Positions 7,487 through 17,475 are shown, counted from the stretch's first letter. The stretch: DNA of 64,000 bases from Shewanella atlantica (GCF_003966265.1 NZ_RXNV01000015.1:30291-94290), one strand, 5' to 3'. Program-made: numbers and translations. Notes: generated by a model not told the origin, from the letters alone.

Positions 7487-9136
7487 ATGGAACGCGAATC
7501 GATGGAGTTCGACGTCGTCATCGTTGGAGCAGGCCCCGCAGGCTTGGCAACAGCGTGTCGACTTATGCAGGTATCGAAAGACAGTGGCCAGGAAATTACT
7601 GTCTGTGTTGTAGAAAAAGGCTCGGAAGTTGGGGCTCATATTCTCTCTGGCGCGGTATTTGAACCTAAAGTGCTGGATGAACTATTCTCCGACTGGCATG
7701 AAAAAGGCGCACCACTTCACACAGCCGTCAAATCTGATGAGATCCATATGTTGAGCTCGGCGACCGCTTCACGCGCCATGCCCAACTCGCTTCTGCCAAA
7801 AACGATGCATAATGAAGGTAACTACATCATTAGCGTAGGCAATCTGGCACGCTGGCTAGCCGAACGTGCCGAAGAGCTTGGCGTCGAAATATTTCCGGGC
7901 TTTCCGGCAAGTGAACTGCTCTTTAATGAAGATGGAAGTGTCAAAGGGATCTTGATTGGTGACATGGGCATAGGTACCGATGGAGAGCCTAAAGATAGCT
8001 TTGAACCCGGCATGGAGCTTCACGCAAAATATACTGTCTTCAGTGAAGGTTGTCGTGGCCATTTAGGCAAACAACTCATCGAGAAGTATCACTTAGATAA
8101 TGGCAAGACACCACAGCACTACGGCTTAGGCTTTAAAGAGATCTGGAAAGTTCCCGGCGAACAACATGAACAGGGCAAGGTGGTTCATACTGGCGGCTGG
8201 CCATTAACCGAAGGCGCATCGGGTGGTGGTTACCTCTATCACCTCGAAGATAATCAAATCGCAGTGGGCCTTATTGTCGACCTGAACTATCAAAATCCGC
8301 ACCTGAGTCCATTCGATGAGTTCCAGCGCTATAAGACCCACCCGGTCATCTCAAAATACCTGACCGGAGGCGAGCGCATAAGCTATGGCGCACGAGCGAT
8401 CACTAAAGGTGGCTTAAACTCCCTGCCTAAGATGAGCTTCCCCGGAGGGCTTATTATTGGTTGTAATGCCGGCACCCTGAACTTTGCTAAGGTCAAAGGC
8501 ACTCATACTGCCATGAAGAGCGGCATGTTGGCGGCAGAAACAATCGCACAGGCGCTTATGGCTGGGGTTGAGGGTGGTAAAGATCTCGACTGCTTCAATG
8601 GCAGATTCGAAGAAAGCTGGTTACAGGATGAGTTATATAAATCTCGTAACTTCGGTCCTGCAATGCATAAATTTGGTACCTACCTCGGCGGTGCCTTCAA
8701 CTATATTGACCAAAACTGGTTTGGTGGCAAGTTCCCCATCACCTTAAGGGATGAGAAACCTGACTATGCTCAAATGGCAGATGTAAGTAGCTATAGTAAG
8801 ATTGACTACCCTAAACCCGACGGAAAGCTGAGTTTCGATAAACTCTCTTCGGTTTACCTTTCAAATACCTTTCACGAAGAAGATCAGCTGTGTCACCTTC
8901 GACTCAAGGATGCACGTATCCCTATCGATGTGAACTTAGTCAGGTTTGATGAACCCGCTCAGCGCTATTGTCCTGCAGGAGTTTATGAGATTATTGAAGA
9001 GGAAGGCGAAAGCAAATTCGTCATCAATGCTCAAAACTGCATTCACTGTAAAACCTGCGATATCAAAGATCCTAGCCAGAATATCACCTGGGTGAGCCCG
9101 GAGGGAGGCGGTGGGCCAAACTACCCCAATATGTAG
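7487..9136 (+). CDS. Electron transfer flavoprotein-ubiquinone oxidoreductase
   Basis: The 549-residue enzyme begins with an FAD-binding GAGPAGLATACRL motif and an ADP-binding VEKGSEVGAHILSGAVF segment. It ends with a ferredoxin-like domain binding one [4Fe-4S] cluster (CIHCKTCDIKDPSQNITW) and the family tail GGGGPNYPNM. It passes electrons from reduced ETF, mainly from fatty-acid and amino-acid oxidation, to quinone at the inner membrane. The ATG at 7487 lies seven bases after GAGG. A GTG at 7484 is possible. A PsrA-like site lies upstream and a strong terminator follows. Confidence 0.95.
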   Translation: MERESMEFDVVIVGAGPAGLATACRLMQVSKDSGQEITVCVVEKGSEVGAHILSGAVFEPKVLDELFSDWHEKGAPLHTAVKSDEIHMLSSATASRAMPNSLLPKTMHNEGNYIISVGNLARWLAERAEELGVEIFPGFPASELLFNEDGSVKGILIGDMGIGTDGEPKDSFEPGMELHAKYTVFSEGCRGHLGKQLIEKYHLDNGKTPQHYGLGFKEIWKVPGEQHEQGKVVHTGGWPLTEGASGGGYLYHLEDNQIAVGLIVDLNYQNPHLSPFDEFQRYKTHPVISKYLTGGERISYGARAITKGGLNSLPKMSFPGGLIIGCNAGTLNFAKVKGTHTAMKSGMLAAETIAQALMAGVEGGKDLDCFNGRFEESWLQDELYKSRNFGPAMHKFGTYLGGAFNYIDQNWFGGKFPITLRDEKPDYAQMADVSSYSKIDYPKPDGKLSFDKLSSVYLSNTFHEEDQLCHLRLKDARIPIDVNLVRFDEPAQRYCPAGVYEIIEEEGESKFVINAQNCIHCKTCDIKDPSQNITWVSPEGGGGPNYPNM

Positions 9137-9148
9137 CTCATAAGTGGC

Positions 9149-9181
9149 AAAAAAAGCGCGCTCATCGGAGCGCGTTTTTTT
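9149..9181 (+). terminator. Rho-independent terminator of ETF-QO
   Basis: The stem GCGCGCTC / GAGCGCGT with loop ATCG is flanked by an A-run and followed by seven T, 13 bases after the stop codon. Confidence 0.9.
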
Positions 9182-9305
9182 CATGAATTAAAATCAGACG
9201 TTGCAATCGAGTCAAAAAATAACCATAATCCTCTTCTCTAATAAAAGCGTTACAAAACAAGCAAACGCTAATTTTTTCTTTCAGAAAAAAAATCCAATAT
9301 CCTAC

Positions 9306-9332
9306 TAAACTAATATCTGAACGGCTCGATAA
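9306..9332 (+). promoter_or_regulatory. Candidate FliA (sigma-28) promoter of the chemoreceptor gene
   Basis: TAAACTAA-N11-CTCGATAA compares with the sigma-28 consensus TAAAGTTT-N11-GCCGATAA: the TAAA and CGATAA cores and the 11-base spacer fit. It lies about 95 bases before the methyl-accepting chemotaxis gene, a class usually transcribed by FliA. Confidence 0.5.
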
Positions 9333-9427
9333 ACTGTTTAGAGTTCTCTATTTTATTACCAGATCACAGGCTCCATGACTTTGGTAACCGAAGTCCAATC
9401 GGTTCAAAAATAAGCAGGTTGCTAACT

Positions 9428-11344
9428 ATGAAATTTAATATGCTCACAATTAAACAAAAGATATTGCTTACGGTTACGCTCGCCGTGTTGTTATCCACGA
9501 TTCTGGTTGGGGTGCTCAGTCAGCGCAGTGCGAAGGACATTGTAGAGCAGAGAATGTTAGGCTCAGAGATGCCAAACATGTTACAGCAGATCCGTAACAA
9601 GGTTGAACTCGATATTTCAACCTTAATGAATGCCGCCGAGCAACTTGCTAATAGCCGCATGTTAATCCAATGGTTAGAAGATGGCCGCCCCGCAGAAAGT
9701 GAAGACTTAGTCACCAATCAACTAAAAGATATCACTCAGCAATATGGTCTCGCCCAAGCGTCATTCGCCGATCGTGAAACCGCCGCATACTATACTCAGG
9801 ATGGTTTCTTGCGTGAGCTCACTCCATCTCAAGATGGCTGGTTCTTCGACTATAAAAACAGTGGCACGGAGCGGATGCTCAATGTCTTTACCGAAGCCAA
9901 TGGTGATGTGAAGCTATTTATCAACTACCAGCAACCTAATGGCAGAGGCCTGGTCGGCTTAGCTAAATCTCTGGATGATATGGTCAGATTGCTCGCCTCC
10001 TTTAAAATTGAAGAGTCCGGCTTTGTTTATCTCGTAGATGCCAAGGGACAGGTCAAATTACATCAAGATACGGCAAAAATTGGTAATGCTGATCTCAATA
10101 GCTTCTATCAGAACAGCAATACCAATAGCCTGCTTAATCGCAGTGACTTCAGCTTACTGAAAACCGAGGTAGATGGTGAGGCGATGCTTGTCGCCAGTAG
10201 CTATATCCCCTCTATGGATTGGTATTTGATTGCACAGGTACCGGAGGGTGAGGTTTTTGCGCTGCTGGAAGAGTCTGCATACAAGATCTTAATATGGACG
10301 ATGCTCATTGCCGCAGGCTTCATTGTATTAGCCACCTTTGTTGCCGGCTCAGTCAGTCGCCCCATATCTGTAGTAGCTTCAATGCTGCAAGATATTGGTG
10401 AGGGTGAAGGTGACCTGCGTCAACGCCTGCCCGTCGAAGGTAATGATGAGCTAACTCAGCTTGCAAAGGGGTTTAACAGCTTTATCAGTAAAATCCAGGG
10501 CTCTATCATTGAAGTAACCGAAACCAGTGAACAATTAAGCCTATCGGCAAAAGATGTCGCCAATCAGGCACAACAGACCCTGTCTGATAGTCAGTTGCAG
10601 AAAGATCAGACCATGATGGTGGTTACCGCTATCAATGAGATGGGAGCAACGGTTAACGAAATCGCCGGTAATGCCGCTAAGGCCGCCGATACCGCAAGAA
10701 ATGCCGATACCGAATCCAATACTGGCCAGGTTGTTGTCACCCGTGCCCGTGATACGATCAACCAACTATCGAATGATGTAGAGCAAGTCGGAGAGGTTAT
10801 TGAATCTTTAGCGACTCATACTAAATCCATTGGCGGTATCTTAGATGTTATCCGCGCCGTATCTGAACAGACCAACCTACTCGCACTGAACGCCGCAATC
10901 GAAGCGGCACGAGCAGGTGAAGCGGGACGTGGATTTGCAGTCGTCGCCGATGAAGTTCGTAACCTTGCCTCGCGCACGGCTGAGTCGACCAATGAAGTAC
11001 AGATCATGATCGATAAGTTACAGTCAGAGGCTGGCAGAGCAGTCGATGCCATGACCCAGAGTCGTTCCCGCTCGATTGAAGGTGTGACAGCCGTCGATGA
11101 GGCGAGTCAGTCGCTATCGGGGATCAGTGAGCAGATTGGTCATATCACAGACATGAACATTCAGGTGGCCGCAGCGACGGAAGAGCAATCAACCGTGGTT
11201 GAAGATATCAACCGCAATGTCACCGAGATCAGTGATATAACACAAAGAACTGCGGACACGTCTGAAGCTGTCGCTCAGGCGAGTCAATCACTCAATCAAC
11301 TTGCTCATCGCTTGGACACTTTGGTGGCGGGCTTTAAGGTATAA
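9428..11344 (+). CDS. Methyl-accepting chemotaxis protein (Cache sensor)
   Basis: The 638-residue chemoreceptor has transmembrane helix 1 at about residues 10-30 and a large periplasmic region of Cache type (ends ...ASSYIPSMDWYLIAQVPEGE). Helix 2 lies at about 286-310, then a HAMP domain. The cytoplasmic signalling domain carries the conserved tip EQTNLLALNAAIEAARAGE near residue 480. It senses an unknown ligand and signals to CheA/CheW. The ATG at 9428 is preferred to an upstream TTG because the transmembrane segment follows directly. A sigma-28-like promoter lies upstream. Confidence 0.93.
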   Translation: MKFNMLTIKQKILLTVTLAVLLSTILVGVLSQRSAKDIVEQRMLGSEMPNMLQQIRNKVELDISTLMNAAEQLANSRMLIQWLEDGRPAESEDLVTNQLKDITQQYGLAQASFADRETAAYYTQDGFLRELTPSQDGWFFDYKNSGTERMLNVFTEANGDVKLFINYQQPNGRGLVGLAKSLDDMVRLLASFKIEESGFVYLVDAKGQVKLHQDTAKIGNADLNSFYQNSNTNSLLNRSDFSLLKTEVDGEAMLVASSYIPSMDWYLIAQVPEGEVFALLEESAYKILIWTMLIAAGFIVLATFVAGSVSRPISVVASMLQDIGEGEGDLRQRLPVEGNDELTQLAKGFNSFISKIQGSIIEVTETSEQLSLSAKDVANQAQQTLSDSQLQKDQTMMVVTAINEMGATVNEIAGNAAKAADTARNADTESNTGQVVVTRARDTINQLSNDVEQVGEVIESLATHTKSIGGILDVIRAVSEQTNLLALNAAIEAARAGEAGRGFAVVADEVRNLASRTAESTNEVQIMIDKLQSEAGRAVDAMTQSRSRSIEGVTAVDEASQSLSGISEQIGHITDMNIQVAAATEEQSTVVEDINRNVTEISDITQRTADTSEAVAQASQSLNQLAHRLDTLVAGFKV

Positions 11345-11447
11345 CGGCAAGAAGAGCAAAGATGACGCGGTGCTGGAAGATGGCCTTCGGCCTAATCGAC
11401 ACTCACGTTATTCTGGCTCTAAAAAAACCAGTGACGAGTTTGCGAGC

Positions 11448-11470
11448 TTTCCGGGGGTAGCCCCCGGAAA
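11448..11470. repeat. Perfect 10-bp hairpin with a 3-base loop
   Basis: TTTCCGGGGG-TAG-CCCCCGGAAA lies just after the stop of the DUF4870 gene (minus strand), without a T-run in either direction, so it is not a classical terminator. A smaller GGCC-TTC-GGCC hairpin lies about 60 bases to the left. Both resemble the hairpins clustered at 40947-41132. Confidence 0.7.
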
Positions 11471-11476
11471 CCGCAA

Positions 11477-11839
11477 CTAGTTTCGCGGTTTGATAAACTT
11501 GATGGTCATAGGGTATTTGTAACATATTCCCTCACTGGCCTTCATCGCCGCAATAATCGTCACCACGATATCGAACACAGCCAAAAAGCCAACCAGAATA
11601 AAGCCTATTCCTACAAACATAAGCACAAAACCAATCATCACATAGATCATCATGCTGATCTTAAAGTTCAAACAGTTACGTCCACACTCATCGACAAATT
11701 TAATCTCATCACGCTGCATCAGCCAAACGATTAAAGGACCTAAAATGCTTCCAAACGGTATAATGTAGCCGGCAAAACTGGCGACATGAACCACGATCCC
11801 CATGTTTTTCTCACCTTGCGTCAACGCTTGATCTGTCAC
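11477..11839 (-). CDS. DUF4870 membrane protein
   Basis: The 120-residue protein has three or four hydrophobic segments and the DUF4870 pattern: an N-terminal GIVVHVASFAGYIIPFG, then IGPLIVWLMQRDE-like text, FVDECGRNCLNFKISM, and a C-terminal FDIVVTIIAAMKASEGICYKYP. Function is unknown. A GTG start is accepted because GGGAG lies eight bases upstream and the family N-terminus follows. It is 18 bases downstream of the MOSC gene and likely co-transcribed with it. Confidence 0.85.
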   Translation of the reverse strand: MTDQALTQGEKNMGIVVHVASFAGYIIPFGSILGPLIVWLMQRDEIKFVDECGRNCLNFKISMMIYVMIGFVLMFVGIGFILVGFLAVFDIVVTIIAAMKASEGICYKYPMTIKFIKPRN

Positions 11840-11857
11840 CTTTTCTTCTCCCTGAAA

Positions 11858-12556
11858 TTAATCTGCCTGCGGACCAAACAGACGCATCTGCCAGTCCTCC
11901 ATTTTTTGAGTTGCTAATCTTCTTTGTAAGCTGTTAACCCAAGAGCTGGCAAGGCCTTCACAGGAAGCCAGCCTGTCATAGGCGCTAGCATCAAACTCAG
12001 ATGCAAAGTAGATTGCCATCGCTTCCCTAACGCTGATGTCACTACGGCGTTCGATCAGTGAAACGCCATTATCATGAAAGATATGACCGGGCTTAAGCAC
12101 GCGATAAAACCAACCACACAGGCCACTGGTCTGCATCGCATAAGCAAACTCTTTATGGCCAAATTGATGATTTAACTTAAAGCATGGCGATCTGGGTTGC
12201 GTCACCTGCAGCTCAACATCACCAATGGCTATAATATCACCAATATAGACCTGATTCTCATCCAAGCCAACGGTACTGATGTTCTCCCCCATCGCAGGGG
12301 CATCCTTAAACTGAGCCATCATATCCCAGCGACGATACTGCCCGTAATGTTCACGGGGAAAATGATGCAACACACGATCAGGCCCTCCATGGTGACGAGG
12401 ATCGGCCTGAGCATCACCTAGCACAGTCTCAATTCTGACATCTAACTCGGTAGCAGCCACTTTTTGATCTATGCCGCTGGGAATGCCAGACTCAAGACAG
12501 GTTCCACTACCAAGGTACAACCCAGATAACCGGTTTACGAGTACACCTTTCGACAT
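11858..12556 (-). CDS. YiiM-like MOSC domain protein
   Basis: The 232-residue protein has a MOSC domain with the YiiM signature HHGGPDRVLHHFPREHY, the internal GENISTVGLDE motif and a conserved Cys in QPRSPCFKLNHQFG. A C-terminal three-helix extension follows. Characterised relatives bind molybdenum cofactor and reduce N-hydroxylated compounds. The substrate here is unknown. The ATG follows AGGAG. Dependence on Moco would link it to the moa/mod genes 5 kb away, but the two are not adjacent. Confidence 0.88.
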   Translation of the reverse strand: MSKGVLVNRLSGLYLGSGTCLESGIPSGIDQKVAATELDVRIETVLGDAQADPRHHGGPDRVLHHFPREHYGQYRRWDMMAQFKDAPAMGENISTVGLDENQVYIGDIIAIGDVELQVTQPRSPCFKLNHQFGHKEFAYAMQTSGLCGWFYRVLKPGHIFHDNGVSLIERRSDISVREAMAIYFASEFDASAYDRLASCEGLASSWVNSLQRRLATQKMEDWQMRLFGPQAD

Positions 12557-12714
12557 TCACTCTACTCCTGATTACATAACCGACAAGTTATTCCGTCCTG
12601 CTCGCCTTTACAAAGCGACGACATACCCATACATGTTGATTCTACCTTTTCCGCTTACTAAAAATAACAATAAGCACACCAAGCTTGCTTATCAATACTT
12701 TTAAAGGAACATTT

Positions 12715-13167
12715 ATGCTTTACGCTCGCCGCTTTGCTATTGCCGTCCTACTCACTTTATATGTTTCAGGCTGTGCAACCTCCTACGATACTAAGAAATC
12801 TTTTTGGACTTTCGGTAAAGGTTTCGATGTAGCTCAAGTGGATGTAAACAGTTGGGAAATCGGCTTCGTTGGCAATATCAATACTGACAGAGCACTTACA
12901 CGAAAGTATATAATCAAGAAGGCTGCAGAGCTGGTAGCACAAGGGGGATATCCCTATTTCATCCTGGAAAATGAAAGAGTTGATACAGATGAGGTCAGTT
13001 CAACGAGCTCAGGTTATAAAGATAAACACTCTATATCTAATTTTGGTAGTACTTTTCATGAAACAACCACTTCAGTAGAAGTGATAGGATTAATGGGTAA
13101 CAAAAACCAAAAAACAAAAGTTTACAACGCTCAATACATCATCGACCATGTCCATTTTGACGACTGA
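12715..13167 (+). CDS. Lipoprotein resembling the CC0125/CC1285 family
   Basis: The 150-residue lipoprotein has a signal peptide with lipobox VSGC (Cys about 19). The middle resembles CC0125-type lipoproteins: WEIGFVGNINTDRALTRKY, then AAELVAQGGYPYFILENE. The ATG at 12715 has AAAGGA upstream and gives a proper signal peptide. Function is unknown. It stands alone between the MOSC gene and an RstA-like regulator. Confidence 0.75.
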   Translation: MLYARRFAIAVLLTLYVSGCATSYDTKKSFWTFGKGFDVAQVDVNSWEIGFVGNINTDRALTRKYIIKKAAELVAQGGYPYFILENERVDTDEVSSTSSGYKDKHSISNFGSTFHETTTSVEVIGLMGNKNQKTKVYNAQYIIDHVHFDD

Positions 13168-13275
13168 TTTTCTGCAGGTGCAGGTTAGAAATAAAATTTT
13201 ATTTCTAACTTGTTTGTCTCATATACGCTAGGAGTGGTAGATTTGTCCGATATAACGCTCGATGCTCAGGAAGAG

Positions 13276-13971
13276 ATGAACAATATAACCGCCGTACTCG
13301 TTGAAGATGATGAGAAGATCAGTGAACTGCTGTCATGTTATCTGGAGAAGCAAAATATTCGGGTCACTTGCGTCAATGATGGTGCCGACGCCGTCGCAAC
13401 CATCATAGATATACAGCCAGATATTGTGATTCTCGATCTTATGCTGCCGAATGTGGATGGATTTACTATTTGTCGTCAAATTCAACCGCAATACCATGGC
13501 AAGTTGCTCTTTCTTACTGCCAGTGAAGACGACATGGATCAGGTCGCCGCACTGGAAATGGGGGCAGATGACTTTGTCGTAAAACCTGTGCAGCCCAGGG
13601 TGCTTCTCGCCCGACTTCGCATGCTACTCAGGCGCCATGCCGATAGTCCAAAGCCAGTGTCTAAAGAGCTCACATTTGGTGAACTCTATCTGGATAATCA
13701 GCGCAAACAATGCCGTCTGGGAACGGTAGATGCTAAGCTCACCAGCAGTGAGTTCGATCTGCTCTGGCTACTAGCTAGCCATGCCGACGAGGTGTTATCC
13801 CGTGACTTCTTAGTCAAGACAATTCGCGGCATCGAATACGATGGCATAGACCGCACCATAGATAACAAGATAGTGGTATTGCGCAAGAAGCTCGGTGATA
13901 ATCCGGCCCTGCCAAGGAAAATAATCACGGTACGGGCCAAGGGCTATCTGTTTGTACCGGACCGCTGGTAA
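13276..13971 (+). CDS. RstA-like OmpR-family response regulator
   Basis: The receiver domain has acidic residues 10-12, phospho-acceptor Asp 54 in VILDLMLPNVDG and Lys 103 in DDFVVKPVQPRVLLARL. A winged-helix domain follows (TSSEFDLLWLLASHADEVLSRD, then DRTIDNKIVVLRKKLGD). The EMGADDF and LLARLR pattern is closest to RstA. The start is uncertain: ATG 13276 places the receiver at the usual distance, but a TTG at 13243 with GGAG eight bases upstream is possible. The sensor kinase gene follows after 26 bases. Confidence 0.9.
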   Translation: MNNITAVLVEDDEKISELLSCYLEKQNIRVTCVNDGADAVATIIDIQPDIVILDLMLPNVDGFTICRQIQPQYHGKLLFLTASEDDMDQVAALEMGADDFVVKPVQPRVLLARLRMLLRRHADSPKPVSKELTFGELYLDNQRKQCRLGTVDAKLTSSEFDLLWLLASHADEVLSRDFLVKTIRGIEYDGIDRTIDNKIVVLRKKLGDNPALPRKIITVRAKGYLFVPDRW

Positions 13972-13997
13972 GTTAACTAAGAGTCACTGGAAAACTG

Positions 13998-15281
13998 ATG
14001 AAGCGACTGTTTCTACTATCTTATGGAACCATCTTAATTACCTTTTTCATCGCCATGATAGCGATGGATCAACTTGAGCTTTTCTCTACCGACGAACTTG
14101 AAGATATTGCATTTGGCAATGAGATATCAGCAACTGCAGGCCTGCTGACTGAGATAGCCGAGCTCAAGGGTCAAGCTCAGGCAGAGCGTTCATTTAAAAG
14201 GTTCGCAGATAAGATGCACTTAACCTTAGAAACTTATGAGGAAAGCAGTTCCGAGATCAGTAAGGAGATAAAGGCACACCTCTCAGACAGGAATTTCTTT
14301 ATCGAAGATGCCGAAGAAGATATTGCCTATCTGGTCTTTGGTGATAAACAAAAGATCTATCTAATTGCTGACGATATGAGCTCCCCATTTATGCAGCAGA
14401 TGCGTAATAAGGAGTGGCTGATACTGGTGGAGATCTGTACGTCACTCGCTATCATTACTTTTATCGTTCTCTTCTTTCTGGCCAGAAGGTTACGTCGGTT
14501 GGAGAATACTTATATTGCCTTCGCCGATGGCGACTTTACCGCCAGAGCATCGACTAAGATGTTCCATAACGTGGGTAAGTTAAATAACACTTTCAATATT
14601 ATGGCCGACCGAATTTCACAGCTCATCAGTAGTAACCGAAACCTGACCAACGCCGTTGCACATGAATTCAGAACGCCTATTTTTCGAATTCAATGTAATC
14701 TGGATATGCTCGATGATTCAAAAGTGCGCCCCGATCAAATGCCTCACCTCGAAGGGATCCAGTCTGATCTGAACGAACTTAACAGCATGGTCGAAGAGTT
14801 ATTACACTTCTCTAAGCTGGAACGCCTGGATACCAGCTTACCATTGGAACCGACCGACATAGGCCACCTGCTTGAGAAGCAGCTTAACCACCTCCAATTT
14901 GAAACCGAGGCTAAACTCACCCTGCACGTCACAGACAACTGCATAGCACCGGTATCGGTGAGGGCATTGCAGCGCGCATTGGGAAATGTCATCCGTAATG
15001 GCTATAAATATGCGAACTCTGAAGTGAGAATATCGCTACAGGCAAGCCCGGAAGAGCTCCACATAGCTATTGAAAATGACGGCCCTGATATTCCCATTAA
15101 AGACAGAGAAACCATTTTTGACCCCTTCGTTCGCCTGGACAAATCGAGAGACAGACAAAGCGGCGGACATGGACTGGGTTTAGCTATCACTAAGCAGATA
15201 ATAAAACAGCACAAGGGCCGCATCTACATCTCTGACAGTAAGATGGGCGGAGCCTGTTTCAATATCAAGCTACCATTATAG
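13998..15281 (+). CDS. RstB-like sensor histidine kinase
   Basis: The 427-residue kinase has an N-terminal transmembrane helix (about 5-23), a periplasmic domain, a second helix (about 143-162) and HAMP. The H-box is NAVAHEFRTPIFRIQ with the phosphorylated His near 222. The ATPase domain has N-box LGNVIRNGYKYA and G-box GGHGLGLAI. It is paired with the RstA-like regulator just upstream. The stimulus is unknown. RstB in enterobacteria responds to low Mg and acid, which may not apply here. Confidence 0.92.
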   Translation: MKRLFLLSYGTILITFFIAMIAMDQLELFSTDELEDIAFGNEISATAGLLTEIAELKGQAQAERSFKRFADKMHLTLETYEESSSEISKEIKAHLSDRNFFIEDAEEDIAYLVFGDKQKIYLIADDMSSPFMQQMRNKEWLILVEICTSLAIITFIVLFFLARRLRRLENTYIAFADGDFTARASTKMFHNVGKLNNTFNIMADRISQLISSNRNLTNAVAHEFRTPIFRIQCNLDMLDDSKVRPDQMPHLEGIQSDLNELNSMVEELLHFSKLERLDTSLPLEPTDIGHLLEKQLNHLQFETEAKLTLHVTDNCIAPVSVRALQRALGNVIRNGYKYANSEVRISLQASPEELHIAIENDGPDIPIKDRETIFDPFVRLDKSRDRQSGGHGLGLAITKQIIKQHKGRIYISDSKMGGACFNIKLPL

Positions 15282-15464
15282 TCCTCAGCAGATGACCATA
15301 AACATATAGAGACCTCCTACGGCACTCAGCTAATTGCATCCTGGCTTTTCTCCGGAGAGTGAGCTCGGTCTATGTCAGGGATATTGGCATACAAACTCAT
15401 ACATACTCATTCTGGTTCACCTTGCATATCCTTAGCATAATGAGATTTCAATGCTGGAGGCCAT

Positions 15465-16001
15465 ATGAAGTGTATATTTCTCACCACAATGCTAATCGCC
15501 GCAACGCTTAGCAATAAGGAGGCACACGCCCCCCAAATAGCACCGCATCTGGTAGCCTCTGATGCTATAGATAACCACATCGAAGAGTATTATCGTCAGC
15601 GACAAGCTTTGGTTCTCAATTTCAAGAACCATAACCATCCAATCCACCTAATAAAAATCACCAAAACGGCACTAATAGTAGGCTACGAAAATGGAATAGT
15701 AGTAATGGGGTTCAATCAGACTAAGGGGCAACCGACGAGCCAACTGAGTGTTTATGAAGGCCAGTTTGATTCAAGCCCATTTGATTCGAAAAAGTTTGAT
15801 ATCACATCCCTAGAAAATGCCGACAAAATATATGCCTCCACCGATGTCTCCATTGCTCAGGATAAAAATAATCAGATCTATATTAGTAAACTAAAGGAAC
15901 ACAATGGTTCAGAATCTTTCACGGCAAGAGTCGTTTTTAACAAGACTCTGATGGCTGGACCTCAATATCATTCGAATATTGAATCGATAGACCGAAATTA
16001 A
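15465..16001 (+). CDS. Secreted protein of unknown function
   Basis: The 178-residue protein has a likely signal peptide (residues 1-22, ending AHA) and no family I recognise. The rest is polar, with strand-like stretches (LVLNFKNHNHPIHLIKITKT, ALIVGYENGIVVMGF). A good ribosome-binding site, GGAGGCCAT, precedes the ATG, which supports it as a real gene. It is followed, tail to tail, by a diguanylate cyclase gene. Confidence 0.65.
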   Translation: MKCIFLTTMLIAATLSNKEAHAPQIAPHLVASDAIDNHIEEYYRQRQALVLNFKNHNHPIHLIKITKTALIVGYENGIVVMGFNQTKGQPTSQLSVYEGQFDSSPFDSKKFDITSLENADKIYASTDVSIAQDKNNQIYISKLKEHNGSESFTARVVFNKTLMAGPQYHSNIESIDRN

Positions 16002-16017
16002 AACAGAGCCGGGCTAC

Positions 16018-17475
16018 TCAATGGGAGAGAACTACCTGATCGCGTCCCAACTCTTTTGCTTGATAAAGAGCAACATCGGCACGATTTATCAACTCATTAG
16101 GCTTTTCGGTGTGATTATATTCCGCAACTCCAGAGCTCACAGTCACACAGATCTCATGCTCATTGACTCTAATCTTTCGCTTGGCAATTTTTCCCCTGAT
16201 CCGCTCTGCGACGTCGACGGCGTGGCTTAACTCCAGGTTTGGCAGCAATAACAGAAACTCTTCTCCTCCCCAGCGACAAACCACATCTTTCTCTCTTAGC
16301 TGATTTTTTAATACGCTGCTCACTGTTTTAATCACCAGATCACCTATGTTGTGACCATAAGTGTCATTCACCCTCTTAAAGAGATCGATATCGAGTAAAA
16401 TAATTGAAACCGGAGCCTCATTCTCATCGGCCTCGACCATCGCCTTTGCAAAATACTCTTCGAATACTTGCCGATTGGCAACGCCCGTCAGTTTATCTGT
16501 CGAAGCCATAAACTCCAGTTTTCGCTGGTAGCGCCCCAGCGTTAAGTTTGCGACCAATAAAATACCGATAGTCACAATAAAGCTGATGGCAAGGTTCGCC
16601 CAAAAGGTGGTTAGTAATCTCTTCTCACTATCGACCTCCTCCTGTTCAACCATCAAGTACCATTTAAACTCAGGGACTAAACGGCTATTAAGATAGACTG
16701 TTTTCCCATCCCGAATATAGGACAATGACGCACTCGGACTGGTCAGAATGCGTGTTGCCAGCTTTTCCAGCCCCTTAGTACCCTGTATTGTCTCCTCCCC
16801 GGAAAAAGCTTCACCATGAAGAGTGACACGACCCTCTCGGTCAACAAAATAGACATGCCTGTTATAGCGCTTCTCATATCGTTCAATTAAGGTTCTAACT
16901 CTATCTACGGCAAGACCTACCCCGGTAACACCTATAAACCCACCTTCGAAATCGAAAACTTTATAATTAACGTACACGACAGTCTTCTCGTCGTCGGTGG
17001 AACCCGGACCTATATTAACTTCATAAAGCTCTGAAGTGGCTAGTGATCTAACTCGAAAATACCACGCATCTTCGGGATCAATATCTTTAATCTGTTTCAG
17101 GATACCTGAGGAGTGGTAGTAATTTCTGGATTTTTCAGATACGAAAAAACTGGTCACGGTATCGTATTTATCCTGAATTTCTCTAAGGTAATGGATCAGC
17201 TTCTCTGGCCGCTCCTCTCTATTAATCGTCCAATCACGAACAAAGGTATCCTGTGCCATCAACGAGGAGATAAAGATGGGTTGCAACAAGTCTTGTTGAA
17301 TTTCCGAATAGATATTGTCACTGGTCAGAGGTAAGGTATTTTCTTCAATTTGCTCACTCAGAGAACTATGGGCAACTTGATAACTGATCCCGCTGGTCGC
17401 GATGAAGGCACCGAAAAGCAGAACGGAGAGGATCCAGACAAACTTTTTCTTGTCATTCCAAATTGTCTTACCCAT
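16018..17475 (-). CDS. Diguanylate cyclase with periplasmic Cache sensor
   Basis: The 485-residue protein has an N-terminal membrane helix (about 12-32), a periplasmic double-Cache region (EKSRNYYHSSGIL, VGVGLAVDRVRTLIERYEKR), a second helix (about 292-312) and a GGDEF domain. The active-site loop is GGEEF near residue 400. An RxxD product-inhibition site (REKD) sits five residues before it, so the enzyme is probably active and feedback-controlled. It makes cyclic di-GMP in response to an extracytoplasmic cue. Confidence 0.94.
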   Translation of the reverse strand: MGKTIWNDKKKFVWILSVLLFGAFIATSGISYQVAHSSLSEQIEENTLPLTSDNIYSEIQQDLLQPIFISSLMAQDTFVRDWTINREERPEKLIHYLREIQDKYDTVTSFFVSEKSRNYYHSSGILKQIKDIDPEDAWYFRVRSLATSELYEVNIGPGSTDDEKTVVYVNYKVFDFEGGFIGVTGVGLAVDRVRTLIERYEKRYNRHVYFVDREGRVTLHGEAFSGEETIQGTKGLEKLATRILTSPSASLSYIRDGKTVYLNSRLVPEFKWYLMVEQEEVDSEKRLLTTFWANLAISFIVTIGILLVANLTLGRYQRKLEFMASTDKLTGVANRQVFEEYFAKAMVEADENEAPVSIILLDIDLFKRVNDTYGHNIGDLVIKTVSSVLKNQLREKDVVCRWGGEEFLLLLPNLELSHAVDVAERIRGKIAKRKIRVNEHEICVTVSSGVAEYNHTEKPNELINRADVALYQAKELGRDQVVLSH

